A stretch of DNA of 64,000 nucleotides. Source: Campylobacter sp. RM16187. Lineage in GTDB: Bacteria; Campylobacterota; Campylobacteria; Campylobacterales; Campylobacteraceae. The stretch spans positions 248,001-312,000 of the forward strand of contig NZ_CP012549.1 in assembly GCF_025319965.1 (NCBI RefSeq), read 5' to 3'. Numbering within the stretch: the first letter of the stretch is position 1; every line of letters starts with the position of its first letter. Both the position numbers and the translations under genes were made by a program. Shown one piece after another: positions 55,413 to 64,000 of the stretch. The notes beneath the pieces were generated by a model that was not told where the DNA came from, made no database searches, and worked only from the letters and a program-made list of their open reading frames with translations.

Positions 55413-56933
55413 GTGGGTGCAACGAAAATAAAAGCGGATGAAATTAGCGCTATCATCAAGGAAAGAATCGAAAATTTCGATCTTAGTGTTGATGTTGAAG
55501 AGACAGGTAAAGTTATCTCGGTAGCAGATGGAGTTGCGAATGTTTATGGTCTAAAAAACGTTATGGCTGGCGAGATGGTTGAGTTTGAGAGCGGTGAAAA
55601 AGGTATGGCTCTTAACTTGGAAGAGAGCAGTGTCGGTATAGTTATCCTTGGTAAAACTGATAACATTAAAGAGGGAAGTTCGGTAAAACGTTTAGCTAGA
55701 CTTCTTCGTGTCCCTGTGGGTGATGCCCTTATAGGACGTGTTGTAAACTCTCTTGGCGAGCCAATAGACGCAAAAGGTCCGATTGACGCTAGTGAGACAA
55801 GATTCGTCGAAGAAAAAGCAAAAGGTATCATGGCTAGAAAATCTGTTCATGAGCCGCTTCAAACAGGTATTAAAGCTATTGACGCACTTGTTCCAATCGG
55901 ACGTGGACAACGCGAGCTTATCATTGGTGACCGCCAAACAGGTAAAACCACCGTAGCAATCGATACTATCATCAATCAAAAAGGCCAAGATGTAATTTGT
56001 ATATACGTTGCTATCGGACAAAAACAATCAACAGTTGCTCAGGTTGTTAAAAAGCTTGAAGAATACGGTGCAATGGATTATACGATAGTTGTAAATGCCG
56101 GCGCATCAGATGCTGCGGCGCTTCAATACCTTGCTCCTTATGCGGGTGTAACTATGGGCGAGTATTTCCGTGACAACTCACGTCACGCGCTAATCATTTA
56201 TGATGACCTTTCAAAGCACGCCGTAGCATACCGCGAAATGTCACTTATCCTTCGCCGCCCTCCGGGTCGTGAAGCATATCCGGGTGACGTTTTCTACCTT
56301 CATTCAAGACTTCTTGAGCGCGCAAGTAAGTTAAATGACAAGCTAGGTGGCGGATCTCTTACTGCGCTTCCTATCATCGAGACTCAAGCCGGTGACGTTT
56401 CTGCGTATATCCCGACAAACGTTATTTCTATTACGGACGGTCAAATTTTCCTTGAGTCGGATCTATTTAACTCAGGTATTCGCCCTGCGATTAACGTTGG
56501 TCTATCTGTTTCTCGTGTCGGTGGTGCTGCTCAGATTAAAGCTATTAAACAAGTTTCCGGTAACTTAAGACTTGACCTTGCGCAATACCGCGAGCTTCAA
56601 GCGTTTGCTCAGTTTGCGAGCGATCTTGACGAGAGCTCAAGAAGACAGCTTGAACGCGGTCAAAGAATGGTTGAGATCTTAAAACAACCTCCATATAGTC
56701 CTCTTCCTGTAGAAAATCAAGTAGTTCTTATTTTTGCTGGTGCCAAGGGTTATTTAGATGATATTTCTGTAAGTGCAATCAATAAGTTTGAATCAGAACT
56801 ATATCCTTATATAGAGGCGAAATATCCTGAAATTTTTGATCAGATTAGAACAAAAAAAGTACTTGATAAAGAGATTGAAGAGCTTTTACATAAGGCACTA
56901 AAAGACTTTAAAGCGACATTTGCTGCTAACTAA
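55413..56933 (+). CDS. atpA: ATP synthase F1 subunit alpha
   Basis: This is the 506-residue non-catalytic nucleotide-binding subunit of F1. The P-loop is [12 protein letters not shown] near residue 170, preceded by [12 protein letters not shown], and the family signature [17 protein letters not shown] is near 365. It starts with GTG after AAGGAG. It is co-transcribed with the other atp genes. The a and c subunit genes are not in this cluster, as is usual in Campylobacter. Confidence 0.97.
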   Translation: MGATKIKADEISAIIKERIENFDLSVDVEETGKVISVADGVANVYGLKNVMAGEMVEFESGEKGMALNLEESSVGIVILGKTDNIKEGSSVKRLARLLRVPVGDALIGRVVNSLGEPIDAKGPIDASETRFVEEKAKGIMARKSVHEPLQTGIKAIDALVPIGRGQRELIIGDRQTGKTTVAIDTIINQKGQDVICIYVAIGQKQSTVAQVVKKLEEYGAMDYTIVVNAGASDAAALQYLAPYAGVTMGEYFRDNSRHALIIYDDLSKHAVAYREMSLILRRPPGREAYPGDVFYLHSRLLERASKLNDKLGGGSLTALPIIETQAGDVSAYIPTNVISITDGQIFLESDLFNSGIRPAINVGLSVSRVGGAAQIKAIKQVSGNLRLDLAQYRELQAFAQFASDLDESSRRQLERGQRMVEILKQPPYSPLPVENQVVLIFAGAKGYLDDISVSAINKFESELYPYIEAKYPEIFDQIRTKKVLDKEIEELLHKALKDFKATFAAN

Positions 56934-56942
56934 GGTTAAGAT

Positions 56943-57830
56943 ATGTCAAATTTAAAAGATATAAAACGAAAGATCAAAAGCGTTCAGAACACTCAAAAGA
57001 CAACGCGTGCGATGAAGCTTGTTTCTACTGCTAAACTTAGAAAAGCGGAAGATGTGGCTCGTCACTCTAGAGTATATGCGCTTAAGATCAATGAAGTTTT
57101 ATCAGAGATTGCATATAAGATCAATCAATACGGCTCTGTTGATTCGGAGAGTAAATTCTTTAACACTAAAAATAGTGTAGAGAAGGTTGATATTATCTTT
57201 GTAACAGCTGATAAAGGGCTTTGCGGAGGCTTTAATATTCAGACTATCAAAACCGTTAGAAATATGATAAATGAATTTAAGGCCAAAAAAGTTAAGATCA
57301 GGCTAAGGGCCATTGGCAAAAAAGGAATAGAATTCTTTAACTTCCAAGGCATAGAGCTTCTTAAAACTTATGTCGGATATAGCTCATCTCCTACTTACGA
57401 GAAGGCTCAAGAAGTCATAAAAGAGGCTATTGATGATTTTATAAACGGAGTTACCGATAAGGTTATTTTAGTTCATAACGGCTACAACAATATGATATCT
57501 CAGCAAATTCGCATAAATGATATTGTGCCTGTTGAGCCGCCTAAAATAGTTGAGGTTGAGACTAACTCTTTAATGGAATTTGAGCCTAGCGATGATGACG
57601 GTAAAATTTTAGATGAACTACTTAAAAAATATTTTGAGTATAGTATGTATTATGCGCTTGTTGACTCTCTTGCAGCTGAGCACAGTGCTAGAATGCAGGC
57701 GATGGATAATGCAACAAATAACGCAAAAGAGCGTGTTAGAGAGCTGAATCTGGCTTATAATAAGGCTAGACAACAGTCTATTACCACTGAGCTTATCGAG
57801 ATCATCAGTGGCGTTGAATCAATGAAATAA
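56943..57830 (+). CDS. atpG: ATP synthase F1 subunit gamma
   Basis: This is the 295-residue rotor shaft. It has the conserved N-terminal helix [24 protein letters not shown], the [11 protein letters not shown] segment near 86, and the C-terminal [25 protein letters not shown] helix. It is placed between atpA (9 bases) and atpD (12 bases). Confidence 0.96.
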   Translation: MSNLKDIKRKIKSVQNTQKTTRAMKLVSTAKLRKAEDVARHSRVYALKINEVLSEIAYKINQYGSVDSESKFFNTKNSVEKVDIIFVTADKGLCGGFNIQTIKTVRNMINEFKAKKVKIRLRAIGKKGIEFFNFQGIELLKTYVGYSSSPTYEKAQEVIKEAIDDFINGVTDKVILVHNGYNNMISQQIRINDIVPVEPPKIVEVETNSLMEFEPSDDDGKILDELLKKYFEYSMYYALVDSLAAEHSARMQAMDNATNNAKERVRELNLAYNKARQQSITTELIEIISGVESMK

Positions 57831-59240
<1,410 letters not shown>

Positions 59241-59259
59241 AATTTAATAAGGAAGCGTA

Positions 59260-59649
59260 ATGAATAAATTACATTTAGAGATTGTGACGCCTGAAGGACT
59301 TGTTTTTTCAAATGATGTTAAAAGCGTGGTTTTGCCTGGAAGCGAAGGAGAATTCGGCGTTTTGCCGGGACACGCCTCTTTGATATCGCTATTAAAAGCG
59401 GGTCTTGTAGATATAGAAAACGAAGATAAAAATCACGATATCGTAGCTATAAATTGGGGATATGTGAAAATTGATGAAGGCAAGGCGGTTGTGCTTGCAG
59501 ATGGTGCAGTATATGTATCAGGAAGCTCTGAGAGTGAGTTAGCTCACTCTCTTGAAAAGGCAAAAGAGCTTATTCAGAGCATGAGCAGTGAGACAAATGC
59601 ATTTGCGGCAACAGTTGCAAAACTTGATAGTATGGCGAGAGCTAAATAG
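59260..59649 (+). CDS. atpC: ATP synthase F1 subunit epsilon
   Basis: This is a 129-residue epsilon subunit, a rotor component that can inhibit ATP hydrolysis. The N-terminal beta sandwich has LEIVTPEGLVFSNDV and GSEGEFGVLPGHASLISLLKAG, followed by a C-terminal helical hairpin. It is the last atp gene. Its TAG stop overlaps the GTG start of tolQ by one base, linking ATP synthase and Tol genes translationally. Confidence 0.95.
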   Translation: MNKLHLEIVTPEGLVFSNDVKSVVLPGSEGEFGVLPGHASLISLLKAGLVDIENEDKNHDIVAINWGYVKIDEGKAVVLADGAVYVSGSSESELAHSLEKAKELIQSMSSETNAFAATVAKLDSMARAK

Positions 59650-60224
59650 TGGCAGGTCTTGATATATTTTTAAATTATTATTCAAGAAGTAGCTTTATAA
59701 CTATTTTTGTTCTTGCTTGGCTATCGCTATATTTTATTATAAGTTTTACCATACTTTTTTCTCGTATGGTAGAACTTGCCTTATGGAAAAAAAAAGAGCA
59801 AAATGCTTTAGAATCACTGTTTATGGGTTCTAAAGTAATTTCAAACGATTCTTCTTTAAAAAGATGTGCCTCCGGTAAAATTTGTAAAGAAAAACTTGGT
59901 ATTTGTATAAGTATGGCGGAAAAAAATGCCACAAGCGGTGTTACTTGGCTTGGGATTATTGCATCTACATCGCCTTTTATTGGGCTTTTTGGCACAGTTG
60001 TGGCAATACTTGAGACCTTTTCAAAGCTTGGACAAGGAGGAAATTCGTCCCTTGGAGTAATAGCACCCGCCATATCCGAAGCTCTTGTAGCTACAGGAGC
60101 AGGTATTTTTGTCGCAATTCCTGCATATACCTTTAGTTTGCTTCTCAAAAGAAAGGCGTATGAGCTTATGAGTATTGTTAGAAGAGAAGCTGATATGTTA
60201 ATCGCAAACAAAGAAGAGAGCTAA
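59649..60224 (+). CDS. tolQ: TolQ/ExbB-family proton channel protein
   Basis: This 191-residue protein has three membrane segments: about 13-35, and two in the C-terminal half around GVTWLGIIASTSPFIGLFGTVVAIL and the ALVATGAGIFVAIPAYTF region, which is the family's signature. It forms the proton-driven motor with the next gene. Because tolA, tolB and pal follow, I call it TolQ rather than ExbB, though sequence alone does not separate them. It starts with GTG overlapping atpC. Confidence 0.9.
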   Translation: MAGLDIFLNYYSRSSFITIFVLAWLSLYFIISFTILFSRMVELALWKKKEQNALESLFMGSKVISNDSSLKRCASGKICKEKLGICISMAEKNATSGVTWLGIIASTSPFIGLFGTVVAILETFSKLGQGGNSSLGVIAPAISEALVATGAGIFVAIPAYTFSLLLKRKAYELMSIVRREADMLIANKEES

Positions 60225-60228
60225 ATTT

Positions 60229-60621
60229 ATGATAAATCTCGAAGAGACCCCAGAGCTTAATATCACCCCTTTGGTTGATATTATGCTTGTTTTGCTCGCG
60301 ATACTTATGGTGACTACTCCGACTCTTGTGTATGAAGAGCAGATAGTTTTGCCTGACGGATCCAAGACGAAAACACTCTCGGCTGAGCAAAAGGATCTAA
60401 CTGTTATAGTGGATGCTCAAAGAAAAGTTAGAATAGATCAAAGCACTATGAGCCTTCAAGAGTTGCCTGATAATATAGCTCTTTTAAGTGCGAAATATGA
60501 TAAAAATTCAGCTGTTTATATAAAGGCTGATAAAAATTTACTATATGATGATGTTATGTTTGTATTAAAAAGTATCAAAAATGCCGGATTCTCAAAGGTA
60601 GCACTCCAAACGAATGGATAA
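60229..60621 (+). CDS. tolR: TolR/ExbD-family protein
   Basis: This is a 130-residue protein with one membrane helix near the N-terminus, ELNITPLVDIMLVLLAILMV, holding the aspartate that carries protons with TolQ. A periplasmic domain (about 40-130) follows. It starts 4 bases after tolQ and overlaps tolA by 8 bases. The assignment to Tol rather than TonB follows from its neighbours. Confidence 0.9.
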   Translation: MINLEETPELNITPLVDIMLVLLAILMVTTPTLVYEEQIVLPDGSKTKTLSAEQKDLTVIVDAQRKVRIDQSTMSLQELPDNIALLSAKYDKNSAVYIKADKNLLYDDVMFVLKSIKNAGFSKVALQTNG

Positions 60622-61438
60622 AATTTTAGAGCCAAAATTTAATACTTTTAGCTACTTTATACTCTCTTTTATTCTGTATATTTCTATTGTGAGCGGTATT
60701 TTTATAAAACTTACGTATTTTAGAAGCGAAGAACCTAAAAAATATACCGATACAAAAGATGCCTTTATGGATATTATGATAGTTGAGCGTGAGCAAGATA
60801 TAGTAGTAAAGGCTCCTGAAAAAAAAGAAGAAGTGGTAAAAGTAGAGGAGCCTGAAAAAAAGATTGAAGAAGTTAAAGAGGAGCTAAAGCTAGATACTAC
60901 AAACAAACCTTTAGAGCCAGAGGTAAAGCCAGAGCCTGAAATTGTCCAAAAAACAGAAGAGCCGAGCCTAAAGGATCTTTTTAAGGATATAAACATATCT
61001 AAGCTTAAAGACGATAAAGTTGTAAAAAAGACCGAGTCTTTAAAAGAGCAGAGCAGAAAAAAGCCTGAAAAAAATCAATCTCAAAACTCTCAAAAAAAGG
61101 CAAGCGATGTTATAAATGCATTAAAACTTGATAAAGTAGCGAAAGCTCCTAAAACGCAAATGACAGGCGAATATCACCCTTATTTCGGGCAGATTGAAAG
61201 AATTTTGCAGGCAAAATGGAGTGCTTATAAAGCTGATTCAAACGATAATGCTGAAGTTGAAATTAGTATAGATTTGAGTGGAAATTTTAGTTATGATATT
61301 AAAAAATTATCATATAATAGCGAATTTAATGACAAGGTCAGGGAATTTTTACAAAGTATGACCTTTGAAAAATTTCCGCCTTCCGAGTTAGGAAGGACGG
61401 TTACTCTTAAAACCACACTGGTAGATAAAATAGAATAA
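60614..61438 (+). CDS. tolA: TolA-like protein (TonB/TolA C-terminal domain)
   Basis: This is a 274-residue inner-membrane-anchored protein. One transmembrane helix (about 12-34) is followed by a Pro/Glu/Lys-rich periplasmic spacer (about 50-170, many EPEKK, KPE and EEVK units) and a C-terminal domain (about 185-274) with YHPYFGQIERILQAKW, the TonB/TolA-type fold. It links the TolQ-TolR motor to the outer-membrane Tol-Pal complex. TonB is the alternative, but the following tolB and pal make TolA more likely. Confidence 0.82.
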   Translation: MDKILEPKFNTFSYFILSFILYISIVSGIFIKLTYFRSEEPKKYTDTKDAFMDIMIVEREQDIVVKAPEKKEEVVKVEEPEKKIEEVKEELKLDTTNKPLEPEVKPEPEIVQKTEEPSLKDLFKDINISKLKDDKVVKKTESLKEQSRKKPEKNQSQNSQKKASDVINALKLDKVAKAPKTQMTGEYHPYFGQIERILQAKWSAYKADSNDNAEVEISIDLSGNFSYDIKKLSYNSEFNDKVREFLQSMTFEKFPPSELGRTVTLKTTLVDKIE

Positions 61439-61448
61439 TGGAGGAAAA

Positions 61449-62723
61449 ATGAAAAAAATTATTTTGATACTGAGTTTTGCTTTAGGCTTATTTGCCGCCG
61501 ACGCTACCATATCTATTATAAATAAAGGCATGGTTTTGCCTAAAATAGTGCTTCAAGATGCTACGACTATGGTTTCTGATCAGGCATTTAAAAACAGATT
61601 CCATAAGATTATGTTAGGCGATTTAAAGGTAAGCTCTGATTTTGAAGTAGTAGATGAGTATATAACTAGTAGCTATGAGGGAGATTCTGATACGAATGTT
61701 ATGAGTCACAAAAACGCTCAGTTGATTTTTAGATACGCTCTTGAGGGTTTGCCAAACACATCTCTTGTCTTAAGAGTTAAGCTAATAAATGCTAAAACCG
61801 CGACCACTCAATATGAGAGAATTTACACTATGAATGACGGTGCTAAATTTCCATTTTTGGCGCATAAGGCAATAGTCGAGCTTGTAAATGAGCTTAAGAT
61901 GCCTCCTGTAAATTGGATGGAAAAATTTATAGTTTTTTCCAAATCTACAGGATCTAAACAGAGCGAAATTGTAGTGGCTGACTATACTTTAACCTATCAA
62001 AAGGTGCTTGTTAGGGGAGGGCTTAATATATTCCCTAAATGGGCGGGAGCCGATCAGAAAGCATTTTATTATTCAGACTACAGCGGCTCTAAAATAATTT
62101 TATATAAATTTGATATAGCAACAGGTCAAAAAACTAAAATTTTAGATACTAAAGGCGGTATGCTTGTGGCTTCTGACGTTAGCCAAAGTGGCGATAAGAT
62201 GCTTCTTACTATGGCGCCTCAAGATCAACCAGATATCTATCTATATGATTTAAATTCCAAAAGACTTTCCCAGGTAACAAACTACACAGGTATAGATGTA
62301 AATGGAAATTTTGTAGATAATGATACTAAGGTAGTTTTCGTATCCGACAGATTGGGTTATCCGAATATTTTTTCACAAAATATAGGCGGAGGTGCTGTTG
62401 AGCAGATGGTATATCACGGCAAAAACAATAACTCAGTAAGCACATATCAAAACTATATAGTTTATTCAAGTAGAGAGAATGAAAAGAGTGATTTTGGAAC
62501 CAGAGATTTTAATATCTATATGATTTCAACCAAAACAGACTATATAAGACAACTTACTGCAAGCGGTAAAAATCTATATCCTAGATTTTCTAGCGATGGA
62601 CAAAGCGTAGTATTTATTAAAGAGCTTGGCGGTCAAAGTTCACTAGGAATAATACGCATAAATGAAAATAGGAGCTTTCAGTTTCCTTTAAAGATAGGCA
62701 GAATACAGTCTATCGATTGGTAA
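61449..62723 (+). CDS. tolB: Tol-Pal system protein TolB
   Basis: TolB is a periplasmic protein binding Pal and TolA. The 424 residues begin with a signal peptide (MKKIILILSFALGLFAAD), then an N-terminal alpha/beta domain and a C-terminal six-bladed beta propeller. Propeller strands such as FPKWAGADQKAFYYSDY, DVSQSGDKMLLTMA and LYPRFSSDGQSVVFIK are visible. A strong GGAGG ribosome site precedes the ATG. It lies 10 bases after tolA. Confidence 0.95.
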   Translation: MKKIILILSFALGLFAADATISIINKGMVLPKIVLQDATTMVSDQAFKNRFHKIMLGDLKVSSDFEVVDEYITSSYEGDSDTNVMSHKNAQLIFRYALEGLPNTSLVLRVKLINAKTATTQYERIYTMNDGAKFPFLAHKAIVELVNELKMPPVNWMEKFIVFSKSTGSKQSEIVVADYTLTYQKVLVRGGLNIFPKWAGADQKAFYYSDYSGSKIILYKFDIATGQKTKILDTKGGMLVASDVSQSGDKMLLTMAPQDQPDIYLYDLNSKRLSQVTNYTGIDVNGNFVDNDTKVVFVSDRLGYPNIFSQNIGGGAVEQMVYHGKNNNSVSTYQNYIVYSSRENEKSDFGTRDFNIYMISTKTDYIRQLTASGKNLYPRFSSDGQSVVFIKELGGQSSLGIIRINENRSFQFPLKIGRIQSIDW

Positions 62724-62774
62724 TGTTATTAAAAAAATATGATATAATCACTAAAATTTTTGCAAAGGATTAAA

Positions 62775-63296
62775 ATGAAAAAAGTAGCTTTAGCTTCTGC
62801 TGTTGTCGCAGCTTTACTAATGAGTGGTTGTAGCTCAAAAGCCCCTGAGGTTGATATGAGTGCTGATTCTAAACAAGGTAGCGCATCTACTATGGGTTCT
62901 AGCGATAGCATGATGAGTGCTAGCGATAAATTACAACAACTAATATCTATGGTTGAAGGACATGTTAAAAACGTATATTTTGATTTTGATAAATTTAATA
63001 TCAAAAGCGATATGCAATCAGTTGTAAATATGAATGCTAGCGTATTTAACCATGCAGATGCAAAAAATTTAACTATTAAAGTTGAAGGAAACTGCGACGA
63101 GTGGGGAAGTGATGAGTATAACTATGCTCTTGGTCTAAAAAGAGCGAAGGCTACAAAAGACGCTCTTGTAAAACAAGGTGTTGCTGCTGATAGAATTACT
63201 GTTGTTAGTTATGGGGAGAGCAATCCTGTTTGTACAGATAAAACAAAAGCTTGCGACGCACAAAATAGACGTGCCGAATTCAAAGTTCTTCCATAA
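62775..63296 (+). CDS. pal: Peptidoglycan-associated lipoprotein Pal
   Basis: This 173-residue outer-membrane lipoprotein tethers the outer membrane to peptidoglycan. The signal peptide MKKVALASAVVAALLMSGC ends in a lipobox with lipidated C19. A Ser/Met-rich linker is followed by the OmpA-like domain (about 65-173) with YFDFDKFNIKSD and the peptidoglycan-binding GNCDEWGSDEYNYALGLKRA. An upstream TTG at 62760 extends the frame, but the ATG at 62775 with AAAGGA is correct for a lipoprotein signal. Confidence 0.95.
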   Translation: MKKVALASAVVAALLMSGCSSKAPEVDMSADSKQGSASTMGSSDSMMSASDKLQQLISMVEGHVKNVYFDFDKFNIKSDMQSVVNMNASVFNHADAKNLTIKVEGNCDEWGSDEYNYALGLKRAKATKDALVKQGVAADRITVVSYGESNPVCTDKTKACDAQNRRAEFKVLP

Positions 63297-63302
63297 TAAC
63301 AT

Positions 63303-64000
63303 ATGATAAATTTAAAAAAATTAGCGACTCTGTCTTTTGGAGTCGCTATTTTATACTCTGCTGAAATTTCAGTATTTGATGCCGGTAATTTAGATAGCAC
63401 AAACCCTTATGGTCTAACCGATAGTGAAAAAGTTCTGCTTAAAAATAAGCAACGCGTAGAAAATTTAAGCAGAAACATGGGTGATGTAGAGTCTAGTTTA
63501 AGCGGGGCACAGGAGAGAATTGAAGGTCTGCAAAGTATTATGGACGGCATTAATGAGCGAATATCCAGGTTAGAAAAACGCATAAACGATCTTGAAGCCC
63601 AAACAATAAATAAAGAAGATAGTCTAAAAAACGATCTTGAAGTTCTAAAAAAATACTCTGAAGAGACTAGAGCGATTCAGGAAACCAATAATAAAAAAAT
63701 TACAAAAACTCTTAAAGACCTCGGCACACTTATAGATAAATCAAATGCAGCTAAAGAGGAGTCAAAATCTACGAAAAACAAGTCTGAAGAGTCAAATAAA
63801 CAGACTTCAGCAGATTTTACTAAGCAAAAAATTCAAGATGTCGCAGCTGATGCTAAGAAGCTTTTTGATGAAGGAAAGCTGGATGAAGCTAAGGATAGAT
63901 ATGAATTTTTGATAACAAAAGGTCATAAGCCGGCTGCCGCAAATTTTTATCTTGGCGAAATTTCATATAAACAAAAAGCATACAATAATGCCATAAAATA
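63303..64000 (+). CDS. cpoB: Tol-Pal associated periplasmic protein CpoB/YbgF (3' end outside window)
   Basis: About 232 residues are visible and the frame is open at the window end. A signal peptide (MINLKKLATLSFGVAILYSAE) is followed by a coiled-coil region (about 55-150) that mediates trimer formation in YbgF. The beginning of a TPR domain follows, with AKKLFDEGKLDEAKDRYEFLI and the following NFYLGEISYKQKAYNNAI. CpoB links peptidoglycan synthesis with Tol action. It starts 6 bases after the pal stop. Confidence 0.88.
   Translation, partial: MINLKKLATLSFGVAILYSAEISVFDAGNLDSTNPYGLTDSEKVLLKNKQRVENLSRNMGDVESSLSGAQERIEGLQSIMDGINERISRLEKRINDLEAQTINKEDSLKNDLEVLKKYSEETRAIQETNNKKITKTLKDLGTLIDKSNAAKEESKSTKNKSEESNKQTSADFTKQKIQDVAADAKKLFDEGKLDEAKDRYEFLITKGHKPAAANFYLGEISYKQKAYNNAIK

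Noticed and set aside
55692-56027. Minus-strand frame inside atpA
   Set aside because: It overlaps a certain gene completely, has no ribosome site and has no recognisable protein features.

Overview
The window is chromosomal DNA from a Campylobacterota bacterium, almost certainly a Campylobacter outside the C. jejuni/C. coli pair. The proteins read as Campylobacter orthologues. Several gene strings also follow the order I remember from C. jejuni: fliG-fliH-dxs-perR, fabH-plsX-rpmF-ndk-fdxA-ahpC, a CheX-like gene with fliN, fliO and trp genes, and rplU-rpmA-obgE...parA-parB-atp-tol-pal. Genes are dense, many overlap by a few bases, and spacers are AT-rich. I see no rRNA, tRNA, CRISPR array, insertion sequence or prophage.

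Layout. 1-3.1 kb: end of fliG, fliH, dxs. 3.2-7.7 kb: perR, then a minus-strand group (DIP1984-family protein, xseA, ubiE, CYTH-CHAD protein). 7.8-9.6 kb: serC and a Crp/Fnr regulator. 9.7-13 kb: minus-strand fabH, plsX, rpmF, DUF177, ndk and fdxA, divergent from ahpC. 14-17.7 kb: PilZ protein, HerA-like ATPase, and an orphan protein resembling an adhesin retention module. 17.8-22.3 kb: plsY-folB, cosR with an overlapping histidine kinase, and ppx. 22.3-23.8 kb: fliO, fliN and a CheX-like gene. 23.9-30.4 kb: the trp operon (trpE, trpGD, trpF, trpB, trpA), split by an AT-rich Mrr-like nuclease gene. 30.5-32 kb: DUF302 protein and a TauE-type permease. 32-37 kb: a repair cluster (uvrA, unknown gene, endonuclease V-like gene, AlkD-like gene). 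37.1-37.8 kb: a decayed fhs. 37.9-42 kb: DJ-1/PfpI protein, HDOD protein, polA. 42-44 kb: a KAP-like P-loop NTPase. 44-48.6 kb: a Dcu transporter with a large insert, a small membrane protein, flhB and a di-haem peroxidase. 48.7-53.8 kb: rplU, rpmA, obgE, fmt, birA, parA, parB. 53.9-59.6 kb: the F1 and b-subunit genes of ATP synthase. 59.6-64 kb: tolQ, tolR, tolA, tolB, pal and a truncated cpoB.

The genes fit a flagellated, microaerobic or anaerobically respiring cell. It has peroxide defence (PerR, AhpC, CosR, cytochrome c peroxidase), menaquinone synthesis (UbiE/MenG), C4-dicarboxylate exchange, tryptophan synthesis and a Tol-Pal envelope system. The accessory candidates are two AT-rich genes that look recently acquired: the nuclease inside the trp operon and the KAP-like NTPase after polA. 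Other points of interest are the kinase coupled to cosR, the repair cluster behind uvrA, the Dcu insert, the orphan retention-like protein and the fhs remnant. Nothing here forms a clear multi-gene novel system. The two acquired genes are the best candidates for undescribed single-gene defence functions.
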